A stretch of DNA of 64,000 bases from assembly GCF_030864005.1 (NCBI RefSeq), contig NZ_CP132976.1, positions 1,426,001-1,490,000 of the forward strand. Direction: 5' to 3'. Shown here one piece after another: positions 1 to 8,695 of this stretch. The notes under the pieces are model-generated. The model worked only from the letters and a program-made list of their open reading frames with translations. It searched no databases and was not told where the DNA came from. The position numbers and the translations under genes were made by a program. Origin of the DNA: Achromobacter seleniivolatilans. GTDB taxonomy: Bacteria > Pseudomonadota > Gammaproteobacteria > Burkholderiales > Burkholderiaceae_B. Each line of letters opens with the position of its first letter. Position 1 is the first letter of the stretch.

Positions 1-1204
1 CATTGTGGGTGTCAGTACGGCACTGCATCTGCTGGCTCGCGGCCGGTCGGTGGTGCTGTTGGACCGGCGCGGGCCGGGTGAAGAAACCAGCTATGGCAAT
101 GCCGGCCTGATTGAACGAGCCAGCGTCATTCCGTATGCGTTTCCCCGAGACTGGCGCAGCTTGTGGCGATACGCGAAAAACAACACCCCGGACGTCAGCT
201 ATCACACTCGATTTTTGCCGCGCATTGCGCCGTGGCTGTTGCGCTATTGGTGGCATTCGTCGCCAGCGCGGCTGGCGCGCGCGGCCGAGGCCATGTTGCC
301 GTTGATCGAGCGCAGCGTAGCCGAGCATGAGGCGTTGATGGCGGACGCGCAGATCTCGCACCTGTTTCGCCGCAATGGTTGGATCGACGGCGTGCGCAGC
401 GAGGCCGGACTGGCCCGTGCCATTGCCGAAGCGGAAGATCTGGCGCCTTATGGGTTGAACTACCGTGTGCTGGATCGCCAGGCGCTGGCGGCTGTCGAAC
501 CCTCGTTGTCCGACCGGATGGCGGGCGCGGTGCATTGGCTGGACCCGGTGAATGTGTCGGACCCCGGCGCGGTGACGCGCGGTTATGCCGCCCTGTTCGA
601 GCAGCGCGGGGGCCAACTTGTGCGCGGAGACGCGCGCAGCCTCAAGGCGGCGGGCAAGGGCTGGCAGGTGCAGGGTGCGGACAGCTTGATCGAAGCCCGT
701 GATGCCGTCGTGGCGCTGGGGCCGTGGTCGCCAGATGTGCTGCGGCCTTTGGGCTACCGCATTCCCATGGCGGTCAAGCGGGGTTATCACCAGCACTTTG
801 CGCTGGAAGATGGCGCGACGCTGTCCCACCCTGTGGCAGATATTGAAAGCGGCTTTTTGGTGACGCCCATGACCTTGGGCGTGCGGCTGACGACGGGCGC
901 AGAGTTCGCGCCCCGCGACGCGCCTGCCTCACCCATTCAGATTCAGCGCACCAGCGTGTTGGCTCGCCAGTTGTTGCCTTTGGGCGCCGCTGTCGAGGCC
1001 GAACCGTGGATGGGCAGCCGGCCGTGCATGCCAGACATGCGCCCGGTGATCGGGCCTGCGCCCAATCATGCCGGGTTGTGGCTGGCATTTGGCCATGCGC
1101 ATCATGGATTCACGCTGGGCCCGGTGACAGGCAAGCTATTGGCCAGCCTGATCACGGGCCAGGCGCCGGATATGGACCCGGCGCCTTATGGTGTACGCCG
1201 CTGA
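1..1204 (+). CDS. FAD-dependent D-amino-acid dehydrogenase/oxidase-like protein (5' partial)
   Basis: The gene runs in from the left edge; its reading frame is open from base 2, so the start and the first glycines of the Rossmann fold are missing. What remains is a DAO/DadA-type flavoenzyme of about 400 residues. It begins at the end of the FAD-binding motif (IVGVSTALHLL), has the family's glycine-rich stretch after the first helix (ETSYGNAGLI) and closes with the C-terminal FAD-contacting segment GHAHHGFTLGPVTGKLL. Such enzymes oxidatively deaminate D-amino acids or secondary amines. The substrate cannot be told from the sequence. The stop codon abuts the stop of the convergent aroG gene with no bases between them (TGATCA). 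Confidence 0.8.
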   Translation, partial: IVGVSTALHLLARGRSVVLLDRRGPGEETSYGNAGLIERASVIPYAFPRDWRSLWRYAKNNTPDVSYHTRFLPRIAPWLLRYWWHSSPARLARAAEAMLPLIERSVAEHEALMADAQISHLFRRNGWIDGVRSEAGLARAIAEAEDLAPYGLNYRVLDRQALAAVEPSLSDRMAGAVHWLDPVNVSDPGAVTRGYAALFEQRGGQLVRGDARSLKAAGKGWQVQGADSLIEARDAVVALGPWSPDVLRPLGYRIPMAVKRGYHQHFALEDGATLSHPVADIESGFLVTPMTLGVRLTTGAEFAPRDAPASPIQIQRTSVLARQLLPLGAAVEAEPWMGSRPCMPDMRPVIGPAPNHAGLWLAFGHAHHGFTLGPVTGKLLASLITGQAPDMDPAPYGVRR

Positions 1205-2374
1205 TCAGGCGCGGGTTGCGGCCTTTTCGCGGCGCTGACGCACGGCCAGAGCCAGGGTTTCCAGCACCGGCTCGGTCTGGGACCAGCCCAGGCAAGCATC
1301 GGTGATGGACACGCCGGGGCGCAGCGGTTGACCCGGCTTCAAGTCCTGGCGGCCTTCTTCAAGATGGCTTTCGATCATGACGCCGGTGATGCGGGCGTCG
1401 CCTTGAGCGAGCTGGGCGGCAATGTCGTTGGCCACATCAACCTGGCGCAGGTGCGACTTGTTGGAGTTGGCGTGCGAGCAGTCGATCATGACTTGTTCAC
1501 GCTGGCCGGCGGCCCGCAGGGCGGCGCAACAGGCGTCCACGCTCGCGGCGTCATAGTTCGGGCCTTGCTTGCCGCCGCGCAGGATGACGTGCGTGTCCTC
1601 GTTGCCGCGGGTTTCAAAGATGGCGGCCATGCCCATCTTGGTCATGCCCATGAATGCGTGCTTGGCGCTGGCGGCCACCATGGCGTCGGCGGCAATCTGC
1701 ACGCCACCATCAGTGCCGTTCTTGAACCCCAGCGGGCAGCTCAGGCCGGAACTCAGCTGACGATGGCTGGGGCTTTCGGTCGTACGCGCGCCGATAGCGC
1801 CCCAGGCGATCAGGTCGGCGATGTACTGGGGACTCAGCAGATCCAGGAATTCGGTAGCGGTGGGCAGGCCCAGGCCGCTGATATCTAGCAACAGCTCACG
1901 GGCGCGGCGCAGCCCTTCGTTGATGCGGAAGCTGCCGTCCAGGCGCGGATCGTTGATATACCCCTTCCAGCCGACGGTGGTGCGGGGCTTTTCGAAATAC
2001 ACGCGCATGACGATCAGCAGGTCTTTTTTGTGCTTTTCGGCGGCATCGCGCAGGTGGCGCGCGTACTCCATGGCTTGGCCATGATCGTGGATGGAGCAGG
2101 GGCCAACCACCAGTACCAGACGGTCGTCGCGGCCATGCAGCACGTCGGCGATCTCGGTGCGGCTTTGCTCAACCAGGTTCTGGATGGCGGGGGAAACGGG
2201 CAGCTCGTCCTGAAGAAGCGCAGGCGAAATCAGCGGACGCACGGCGCTGATGCGGGTGTCGTCGGTACGCGTATTGTCCTGGGTCGAGTCGGCCGTGCCG
2301 ACCTCGCGGTCGTGCTGGGGGTCGTCAATGCGGGTCAAGGGATGCTCCGTGCCGTAGATGCGGAAAAAGTCCAC
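1205..2374 (-). CDS. aroG: 3-deoxy-7-phosphoheptulonate synthase (DAHP synthase, class I)
   Basis: This enzyme catalyses the first committed step of the shikimate pathway, condensing phosphoenolpyruvate and erythrose-4-phosphate in the cytoplasm. Class I (AroF/G/H) signatures are clear: VVGPCSIHD, the KPRTTVGWKG loop, GARTTESPSHRQ, GFKNGTDGG and DCSHANSNKSH. The length of about 389 residues is slightly more than the usual 350-360 because of a polar N-terminal extension. I chose the GTG at 2374 (VDFFRIYGTEHPL); the frame stays open upstream to 2452, but those residues are low-complexity and basic. A GGCGGG lies about 10 bases before the GTG. An internal ATG could also serve. Which aromatic amino acid inhibits it is not decidable here. 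Confidence 0.9.
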   Translation of the reverse strand: MDFFRIYGTEHPLTRIDDPQHDREVGTADSTQDNTRTDDTRISAVRPLISPALLQDELPVSPAIQNLVEQSRTEIADVLHGRDDRLVLVVGPCSIHDHGQAMEYARHLRDAAEKHKKDLLIVMRVYFEKPRTTVGWKGYINDPRLDGSFRINEGLRRARELLLDISGLGLPTATEFLDLLSPQYIADLIAWGAIGARTTESPSHRQLSSGLSCPLGFKNGTDGGVQIAADAMVAASAKHAFMGMTKMGMAAIFETRGNEDTHVILRGGKQGPNYDAASVDACCAALRAAGQREQVMIDCSHANSNKSHLRQVDVANDIAAQLAQGDARITGVMIESHLEEGRQDLKPGQPLRPGVSITDACLGWSQTEPVLETLALAVRQRREKAATRA

Positions 2375-2497
2375 TATTATCGCACCCGCCGCAGGGCAGT
2401 GCGACGGGCGGCGGCGTCCGTCTGGATTAGCGCTCGCGTCGCAGCCGCGCAACGATATCCGACTATGGCCTGCCGATGCTCCAAAACCTAAGCCTAT

Positions 2498-2513
2498 TGG
2501 CGCGAAAATTGCA
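2498..2513 (+). promoter_or_regulatory. Sigma-54 (-24/-12) promoter of the REC-EAL gene
   Basis: TGGCGCGAAAATTGCA has GG at 2499-2500 and GC at 2511-2512 with exactly 10 bases between. It matches the sigma-54 consensus TGGCACG-N4-TTGCW with one change. The predicted start of transcription is near 2524, which gives a leader of about 100 bases before the ATG at 2625. Confidence 0.65.
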
Positions 2514-2624
2514 TTAACCCGTTAGCGATGGGGACACTGACGGCATAGTTCACGTAGGATGGAGTCCAGAGATTTCAAGTGGCTGCCTGTAAGGGTCCGC
2601 CCCATCACATTCGGACGGTAAGCG

Positions 2625-3845
2625 ATGCCTAAGCCCGACGCCGGAGCGACCCGACGGATTCTTCTGGTTGAAGATCACCCCGTTGAACGCGCTTATTTGC
2701 AGAACATGCTGCTGGCGTTGGGTTACCGCCGCGTCGCGGGTCTGGGAAGCAGCACTGAGGCCATCAGTGCGCTGGCCCGCCAGTTCTATGACGTGGTGGT
2801 CAGTGACATCGTCATGGGCGAGGGCGACGGCACCAGGCTGCCGAATGAGCTGCGCCGCCTGGTGGACGTGGGCCGCTTAAAGAGCATGCCGCCCATCATC
2901 TGGATCAGCAGTCTGAGCGACGAACTGCTGCAATCCCACGTGCGGCTGGCATTGCAGGCGGGTTGCCCGTCGGCACAAGCCTTATCCAAACCGGTGTCTC
3001 GATCTGCCATGCAGCATGCGATCAAGGTGGCGCTGCATAGCGTGGATGATGTGACATCGCCGCGTCAGCAATCCGTGCGGCGCGAGGTCATTGAAGCCGA
3101 ATTGTCGCGGGCGCTGATTACGGGTGAAGGCTTGAGCCTGGTGCTGCAACCGCAGATCAGCCTGTCATCGGGGCGCGTGGTGGCCGCCGAAGCCTTGTCG
3201 CGCTGGGATCATCCGCAGTTGGGCGCCATCGCCGCCGCCGACTTCGTGCCCGCAGCCCACCGGCTGGGCATGGACCGCATGCTGTTCACTCGCGTGACCG
3301 ATCGCGTGCTTGAGATATTAAGGCGCATGCACGACGATGACATCGCCGTGCCGATTGCCATCAATGCATCGGCGTCCACGTTGTGCTCCCGCGATCTGCC
3401 CGAGTTGCTGGAGCAGCGGGTAGGGCAGGCGGGACTGCCGGCTCGATTAGTCAAGATCGAACTGACCGAAGATGAGCCGGTTACCGATTGGCTGGCGCTG
3501 TCGTCCGCGTTGAATCTGCTGCGCGTGCGCGGTTTTGAACTGGCCATGGATGATTTTGGCGCGGGCATAGCGTCCATGCGCCTGTTTTCCGCCATGCCGT
3601 TTACCGAATTGAAGATTGATCGCGATTTCATCGTACACATGCACCGCGAACCCGCCTCGCGCGCGGTCGTGGCCGCAGCCATTGAAATGGGCCGGGTGCT
3701 GGGCCGCCGCGTCGTGGCCGAAGGCGTGGAGCAGGAGCGCGATGTGCAGTTGCTGCGTGAGCTGGGCTGCGAGATCGCGCAAGGTTATGGCGTTTCCATG
3801 CCACTGGAACCCGGCGCGTTTATTGAATTCTGCCGCCAGCACTGA
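2625..3845 (+). CDS. Response regulator with EAL domain (REC-EAL, c-di-GMP phosphodiesterase)
   Basis: A 406-residue two-domain protein. An N-terminal receiver (about residues 10-135) has acidic residues after LLVE, the phospho-acceptor Asp61 (VVSDIVMG) and a Lys in ALSKPVS. The EAL domain follows (about 165-405). It keeps E189 of the EAL motif (AAEALSRW), the Asn in PIAINAS, KIELTE, the metal-binding DDFGAG, the Lys in ELKIDRDF, AEGVE and the Gln of AQGYG. All catalytic positions are therefore present and the protein should hydrolyse c-di-GMP to pGpG. The layout resembles RocR-type regulators. No histidine kinase lies next to it. A sigma-54 promoter about 125 bases upstream suggests RpoN control. 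A paralogous EAL protein without a receiver is at 27093-28004. Confidence 0.88.
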   Translation: MPKPDAGATRRILLVEDHPVERAYLQNMLLALGYRRVAGLGSSTEAISALARQFYDVVVSDIVMGEGDGTRLPNELRRLVDVGRLKSMPPIIWISSLSDELLQSHVRLALQAGCPSAQALSKPVSRSAMQHAIKVALHSVDDVTSPRQQSVRREVIEAELSRALITGEGLSLVLQPQISLSSGRVVAAEALSRWDHPQLGAIAAADFVPAAHRLGMDRMLFTRVTDRVLEILRRMHDDDIAVPIAINASASTLCSRDLPELLEQRVGQAGLPARLVKIELTEDEPVTDWLALSSALNLLRVRGFELAMDDFGAGIASMRLFSAMPFTELKIDRDFIVHMHREPASRAVVAAAIEMGRVLGRRVVAEGVEQERDVQLLRELGCEIAQGYGVSMPLEPGAFIEFCRQH

Positions 3846-3867
3846 GGCGGCAGAGGCGCTGCGCGGG

Positions 3868-5517
3868 TCAGAGTCCCGACACGTCGATGTCGCCCGGATA
3901 GTCCACCGAGAACTTCAGCACGGTTTCGCGTGATTTGCCGGGCTCCATTTCCCAATCCCAAACCAGCTTGCCGTCTTCTTCGCGCTTGATGTCGCGATCA
4001 GCGGGCGACAGCAGCTTGACCACAATCTTCTCGTTGCGCGACACCGGCAGGCGGTCCTTGAAGGTGACCTGTTCCTTGGTGGCCTTGTTGTTCTTCACCG
4101 TGATCTTGTATTCATAGGTGACCCGTTTGCCGCTGCCGGAAAAACCCGTGCTTTCGGTAAACCGGTTTACCAGCTGGCGCTTGATAGAAATGCCTTCGTC
4201 AGCGCCCAGGGCCAGTTCGATTTTTTCACCGGGCATGACCGACTTCATTGCGCTGGAGGCAACGAAGGCGTCATCCAGGAAGGTGTTCAACGGGCCGGCC
4301 AGGAACGGAAATTCGGTGTTGTTGCTAGCCAGCGCCGTCAGGAAAGCGGCTTCACGCAGGGCGGGCGTGGACTGGTATTGCAACGTGGCGGGCAGCTTGG
4401 CGGTGGCGATGGCGACGCGTTGTGCGGTGTTGTCGGACAGCAGCGTTGCCGGATTCTTGATCTGGAACGAAGCGCTTGTGGCTTCGTTTTGCACTTGGGC
4501 GGTCGCCACTTCGATGGCTTCGGGCTCGGGCTGGGCCACCATTTCGTCGGCGGTAACTCTGGCCAGCGGCGCCGGGCGCGAGCGTTTGGCCGATACCTCG
4601 CCGGTGATGGCGGGAGCAGGCGCGGCCATCGCTACGGGAGGCGGAGGAGGCGCCGCCACATCAATGACCCATGGGCGCAGCGCCGGAGCGCCGCCGCCCA
4701 GAGCCGGGCGGGCAGTGGACAAGGTCAGTTTGACGTTCGTCCAGTCTTCGCCGGTGTTCTGGCGAATCACGCCAAAGTAGCCCAGGTCCACATTGCGGTC
4801 TGCGGGGCGCAAGCGGGCGTCGTAGGCCGGTGTCCAGCGCGCACCACCCACCGCATACGAAACGGCCAGATCCACCTTGCCGGCGCGGGCAAGGTTCACT
4901 CGCAAGGTCACGGTCTTGGTGCGGCGATTCAGCTGATTGCGCACGGTGCCCAATTGATTCTGGAGCACAGCTTGTTCGCGTTCCAGCGCTTCCTTTTGTT
5001 CCGCAACCTTGCGCAACGCGGCCAGCGTCTTGCCCAGCGTATCTGCGCTTAACGTCTGGATGGCTTTGAGTTCTTCCAGAGTCAGGCGCGTGCCATCTTT
5101 CGCGGGTTCCGTCGCGCCGCGCTGCATCATCAGAACAAGCTCACGCTGGTTGTCCAGCACGGCGGCCTGATCGTCCAGTTCCGCTTGCTGGCTTTCCAGT
5201 TTGCGCAACTGGTCTTCCAATTGGCGAACGCGGGCATTGGCGCTTTCGGCTTGATAGGCATCGCGCACCTTCACGTCCAGCAGGGATGCCTGGCCTGTAC
5301 TTTTGGCCGATACCTGAAGGGAGTTCTCTTGCAATGACGCGGGCAGGTTCTCCAGCACCAGCTCATGCTCGCCTGCGGCGAGTTCGCTGGTGGCGGACCG
5401 GGTCACGACTGCGCGGTCCTGGTAGACAGTCACCGCGCCGATGGAAGACGGCAACCCGGCTGCGGCGGCAAGGCCGGGAATCGCAGCAATGGCCAAGACC
5501 AGAAGGGAACGTCGCAC
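3868..5517 (-). CDS. MuiA family (mucoidy inhibitor A) protein, DUF4140/DUF4139
   Basis: A 549-residue exported protein with a Sec signal peptide (MRRSLLVLAIAAIPGLAAAA). Next comes a DUF4140 N-terminal beta domain (IGAVTVYQDRAVVTRSA), a coiled coil rich in Gln, Glu and Leu (about residues 95-190), then the DUF4139 C-terminal half (DLAVSYAVGGARWTPAYDAR and, near the end, the immunoglobulin-like KNNKATKEQVTFKDRLPVS). MuiA proteins were named for an effect on mucoidy; their biochemical role is unknown. The start is a GTG at 5517 with AAGGTG upstream. It is convergent with the REC-EAL gene, only 22 bases apart. An Ala/Pro-rich linker lies in the middle. Confidence 0.85.
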   Translation of the reverse strand: MRRSLLVLAIAAIPGLAAAAGLPSSIGAVTVYQDRAVVTRSATSELAAGEHELVLENLPASLQENSLQVSAKSTGQASLLDVKVRDAYQAESANARVRQLEDQLRKLESQQAELDDQAAVLDNQRELVLMMQRGATEPAKDGTRLTLEELKAIQTLSADTLGKTLAALRKVAEQKEALEREQAVLQNQLGTVRNQLNRRTKTVTLRVNLARAGKVDLAVSYAVGGARWTPAYDARLRPADRNVDLGYFGVIRQNTGEDWTNVKLTLSTARPALGGGAPALRPWVIDVAAPPPPPVAMAAPAPAITGEVSAKRSRPAPLARVTADEMVAQPEPEAIEVATAQVQNEATSASFQIKNPATLLSDNTAQRVAIATAKLPATLQYQSTPALREAAFLTALASNNTEFPFLAGPLNTFLDDAFVASSAMKSVMPGEKIELALGADEGISIKRQLVNRFTESTGFSGSGKRVTYEYKITVKNNKATKEQVTFKDRLPVSRNEKIVVKLLSPADRDIKREEDGKLVWDWEMEPGKSRETVLKFSVDYPGDIDVSGL

Positions 5518-5692
5518 GGTGAGGCACCTTTATTCAGGTTGAGTTCGACAGCGCCGCCCCAAAGTCAGGGACAGATCGCCAATAGCGCGCAAATTTACAT
5601 TACGGCCAGGAATACGGGTTTACAGAAAATGACAAACGCGACAGAGCAATACCGCCCCGTTTTTATCCTTGGTTTTCCGCCCGTGCTTTTAT

Positions 5693-6595
5693 TCATTCGG
5701 ACCGCTCAGGGTGAGCCAGCGCGCGAAGCAATTCCACCGCATTGACGGCGGCGATCGACTTGTCATGGCGTCGGTACGCCATATCCAGCAAGGCGTGCGG
5801 CGCGTCGCCCTTGATCGGACGGTATTCGATGCCCTGCGCACCCATGTGCCGCATCGCGGCCGGAACCACCGAAATGCCTACGCCGGCAGCAACCAGGCTG
5901 ACGATGGAAGCCATTTGCGGGGCTTCCTGAATGACCCTGGGCGCAAAGCCTGCGCGTTGGCATGCGGACTGGATCGCATCGTATAGGCCAGCGCCGATGG
6001 GACGGGGATACAGCACGAAGTTTTCTTCCGCCAGCGCCGCAATGGGCACGCTGCGGCGTCGGCTCAAGGGGTGATCAGGGGGCAGGGCGATCAGCATGGG
6101 TTCGTCCAACACCCGTTCGGATTCGAATTCCGGGTCCAGCACGTAGGGCGGCCGCACAAACGCAACATCCACGTCGCCCATCCGCAAGCCGCGCAACAGT
6201 GAAATCGTGTTGCTTTCGGTGAGCGTCACGCGCACATCGGGGTAGCGGTCCCGATAGGCGCGGATGGCGCGTGGCAGGTAGGGGTGGAACACGGCCGAAG
6301 CGGTAAAACCCACGGTGACGGCTCCGCGTTCTCCCCGGCCAAGGCGGCGGGCGGTGTCGATGGCGCGGTCGGCGCTGGTGAGAATTGCCCGGGCATCTTC
6401 CAAGAACTGGACGCCCGCCTCAGTCATTTCAATGCCCCGGGGCAAGCGAAGAAAGAGCGGCGTACCGATTTCGCGCTCCAACTGCTGGATCTGCTGGCTG
6501 AGCGGAGGCTGGCCGATGCCCAGGCGGGCGGCAGCCCGCGTGAAATGCAGTTCTTCGGCAACGGCCGTGAAATAGCGCAGGTGGCGGAGTTCCAT
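5693..6595 (-). CDS. LysR family transcriptional regulator
   Basis: A cytoplasmic DNA-binding regulator of 300 residues. The N-terminal winged helix-turn-helix is MELRHLRYFTAVAEELHF...AARLGIGQPPLSQQIQ, and a periplasmic-binding-like effector domain follows from about residue 90 (GAVTVGFTASAVFHPYLP). I chose the ATG at 6595 because the family normally starts at MELRHLRYF; an in-frame ATG at 6619 would add eight residues. It is divergent from the MFS exporter gene at 6700, and this family usually controls such a neighbour. A candidate binding site lies between them. The effector is unknown. Confidence 0.9.
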   Translation of the reverse strand: MELRHLRYFTAVAEELHFTRAAARLGIGQPPLSQQIQQLEREIGTPLFLRLPRGIEMTEAGVQFLEDARAILTSADRAIDTARRLGRGERGAVTVGFTASAVFHPYLPRAIRAYRDRYPDVRVTLTESNTISLLRGLRMGDVDVAFVRPPYVLDPEFESERVLDEPMLIALPPDHPLSRRRSVPIAALAEENFVLYPRPIGAGLYDAIQSACQRAGFAPRVIQEAPQMASIVSLVAAGVGISVVPAAMRHMGAQGIEYRPIKGDAPHALLDMAYRRHDKSIAAVNAVELLRALAHPERSE

Positions 6596-6613
6596 CGTTT
6601 TAAAGTATGGGCT

Positions 6614-6644
6614 ATGCAAGTTTCATATATTGGACATATGCAAG
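6614..6644. promoter_or_regulatory. Candidate LysR-type binding site
   Basis: In the 104-base divergent LysR/MFS intergenic region, CATAT (6624-6628) and ATATG (6636-6640) form an inverted repeat around a T-N11-A core (T6626, A6638), the signature of LysR operators. It is framed by two direct copies of ATGCAAG (6614-6620, 6638-6644). Confidence 0.4.
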
Positions 6645-6699
6645 GCAAAAGTCTACTTTGATTGCACGGGCTCGATGCCCGTTGTCATTCGAGAATCTG

Positions 6700-8016
6700 A
6701 TGTCTACCGCCTCTGCTAGTCCCGCCACCCCCAGCGATACCGCGTCCCCGCAGTATCTTGCCCGTGGCACGCCCGAATTGCGCCGCGCGCAATGGGCCTT
6801 GTTCGCCGCCGGTTTTTCCACCTTTTCCTTGTTGTATTGCGTCCAGCCGCTGATGCCGCTGTTCACGCACGCGTTCAAGGTGTCGCCCGCGCAAAGCAGT
6901 CTGGCGCTGTCGCTGTGCACCGGGCTTTTGGCCATCGCCATCTTCTTTGTTGGGCTGTTTTCGCAAGCCTTGCCTCGCAAACGCATCATGGCTTTATCGC
7001 TGTTCGCGTCCGCCGCGCTGGGTACCATCGCAGCTGTTGCGCCCGACTGGCAAAGCCTGCTCGTCTTGCGAGCATTGCAGGGCATTGCGATGGGCGGCGT
7101 GCCGGCTGTCGCCATGGCCTACTTGGCGGAAGAAGTTGAACCCGACACGCTGGGTTTTGTGATGGGCCTCTATATCAGCGGCAGCGCCTTCGGCGGCTTG
7201 TCTGGCCGCGTCATCACGGGCCTGGTGTCAGACCACTTCGGCTGGCGCGCAGCCATGGGCACGCTGGGTCTGTTGGGGATCGTGGCTGCCGTGCTGTTTG
7301 TCTGGCTGCTTCCCGCGTCGCGCCGCTTCGCGCCTCAACGCGGCAGAGGCTGGGCTGGCGTGGTCAATGATGTGCGGGCCGGCGCAGGCGCGCACCTGAA
7401 GAACGGACCGCTGTGCGCGCTGTTTGCCATGGGCGGGTTGCTGATGGGCGCGTTTGTCACTGTCTACAACTACGTCGGCTTTCGCCTGCTGTTGCCGCCG
7501 TTTTCGCTGAGCCAGACTTTCATCGGTTTCATATTCGTGGTTTATCTCGTTGGCATCTTTGCGTCGACCTTCTTTGGCCGGCTGGCTGATCGCCACGGCC
7601 GCGGCGCCATGCTGTCCGCCGGGACGGGGCTGGCGCTGGCGGGCTTGCTGCTGACCCTGTCGGATGCGCTGCCGATCCTGATCGCCGGTATCGTGCTGTT
7701 CACCTTCGGCTTCTTCGCCGCTCATGCGGTGGCCAGCGGCTGGGTCGGGCAACTGGCGCGCGGCTACAAGGCGCTGGCCGCATCGCTGTACCTGTTGGTC
7801 TACTACGTTGGATCCAGCGTGCTGGGTTCTTGGGGCGGCCACTTCTGGGCGGCGGGGAGCTGGGCTGGCGTGGCGGAAATGGCGGGCGCACTGCTAACCC
7901 TGGCTTTGGTCATCAGCGCGGGCCTGGTGTGGCGGACGGGCGGTATGCGCCGAAGCAGCCGCCAGGCGGATCGTTCGCCTGCCGATACGGCGGTGGCCGG
8001 TGTCGCTGACCGGTAG
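6700..8016 (+). CDS. MFS transporter (YnfM/arabinose-efflux type)
   Basis: An inner-membrane major facilitator of 438 residues with about 12 hydrophobic segments. The N-terminus is short and Ser/Ala/Pro-rich and leads into helix 1 (FAAGFSTFSLLYCVQPLMPL). The loop 2-3 signature region (LFSQALPRKRIMALSL) and GRLADRHGRGAML between helices 8 and 9 fit the family. Similarity is to YnfM-like exporters, some of which export sugars or drugs; the substrate is unknown. I started at the ATG at 6700 because residues upstream do not look like protein. It is divergent from the LysR gene and probably regulated by it. It converges on the flhD-like gene with 52 bases between. Confidence 0.88.
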   Translation: MSTASASPATPSDTASPQYLARGTPELRRAQWALFAAGFSTFSLLYCVQPLMPLFTHAFKVSPAQSSLALSLCTGLLAIAIFFVGLFSQALPRKRIMALSLFASAALGTIAAVAPDWQSLLVLRALQGIAMGGVPAVAMAYLAEEVEPDTLGFVMGLYISGSAFGGLSGRVITGLVSDHFGWRAAMGTLGLLGIVAAVLFVWLLPASRRFAPQRGRGWAGVVNDVRAGAGAHLKNGPLCALFAMGGLLMGAFVTVYNYVGFRLLLPPFSLSQTFIGFIFVVYLVGIFASTFFGRLADRHGRGAMLSAGTGLALAGLLLTLSDALPILIAGIVLFTFGFFAAHAVASGWVGQLARGYKALAASLYLLVYYVGSSVLGSWGGHFWAAGSWAGVAEMAGALLTLALVISAGLVWRTGGMRRSSRQADRSPADTAVAGVADR

Positions 8017-8068
8017 GGGCAGCCCGGCCCCGCGCCAGCCTCGACGCCTTTTTTGCCTGACTGCAATA

Positions 8069-8401
8069 TCAGGGCTGATTGAGCGGCTGGCGTTCGGGCG
8101 GGGCAGTTTGCGTTGCCGGAACGCCCAGGGCGTTGGCGGCAAGCGTGGCGTCCATGCCATGGCTCAGGGCGGACAGCAGCAGTTCTGACTCAAGATTGAG
8201 CTGTGCCAGCATCACGCTGCACCGCGCCATCTTCACCAAGTCTTCATATTGCCGGCTGGCGAGCCACTGGCAGGCTTGCTCGGAGATCTGCAAACCGGAT
8301 ATAGCAGACGCATCGCCGGTTCGCGCCAACCGCTGCAACAGCAGCAAATACATCAGGTTGGTTTCGTGGATATCGCGCAGAAGTTCGGTCGAACTGGGCA
8401 T
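8069..8401 (-). CDS. Orphan FlhD-like transcriptional regulator
   Basis: A 110-residue protein that lines up with FlhD from its start: SSTELLRDIHETNLMYLLLLQRLA corresponds to the E. coli [21 protein letters not shown] segment, and the later YEDLVKMARCSVMLAQL matches PQMVKLAETNQLVCHF, including the Cys that forms the dimer disulfide in FlhD. FlhD normally acts with FlhC as the flagellar master activator, yet no flhC or other flagellar gene is nearby. It is therefore probably a diverged second copy, not the master operon. I chose the ATG at 8401 (AGGG 10 bases upstream); an ATG at 8410 is possible. Fur-like sequence lies in its upstream region. Confidence 0.75.
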   Translation of the reverse strand: MPSSTELLRDIHETNLMYLLLLQRLARTGDASAISGLQISEQACQWLASRQYEDLVKMARCSVMLAQLNLESELLLSALSHGMDATLAANALGVPATQTAPPERQPLNQP

Positions 8402-8585
8402 CGGGAACATCCCTGGCTTCGTTGATACCTCTAACCGGCCGGTGCCGGGGCGCAATGGCAAGGGATGCCGACTCAGTGGCGGACTCTTGCGGCCCTTTGC
8501 GGGCGTGTTGTCGACTATACGTTGTCGTTCTTTTTTTTGCGAGAGCAAGGCATTACCAATGGTTGTTCCGTTACGTATTGCTGGC

Positions 8586-8628
8586 ATATGCTCATTATCT
8601 AAAAACGACGCATTCTCATTTATAATTG
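8586..8628. promoter_or_regulatory. Candidate Fur-box region between flhD-like and DUF2325 genes
   Basis: On the minus strand this AT-rich stretch carries two GATAAT-like clusters: AATGAGAATGC (within 8610-8624) and GATAATGAGCAT (within 8587-8600). Repeats of the NAT triplet type are typical of Fur boxes. The rest of the 294-base divergent gap (8402-8695) shows no gene; an ORF on the plus strand there is antisense to the flhD-like gene. Confidence 0.4.
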
Positions 8629-8695
8629 CGGGCATGCCAAGTGGCGCGCAGCGGGCGAACCCCTGTGCGGTTCCAGTTTCAACCCGAGGCCCGCG

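Noticed and set aside
2030..2491. Plus-strand open frame over the aroG start
   Set aside because: Antisense to aroG, no ribosome site, no recognisable family.
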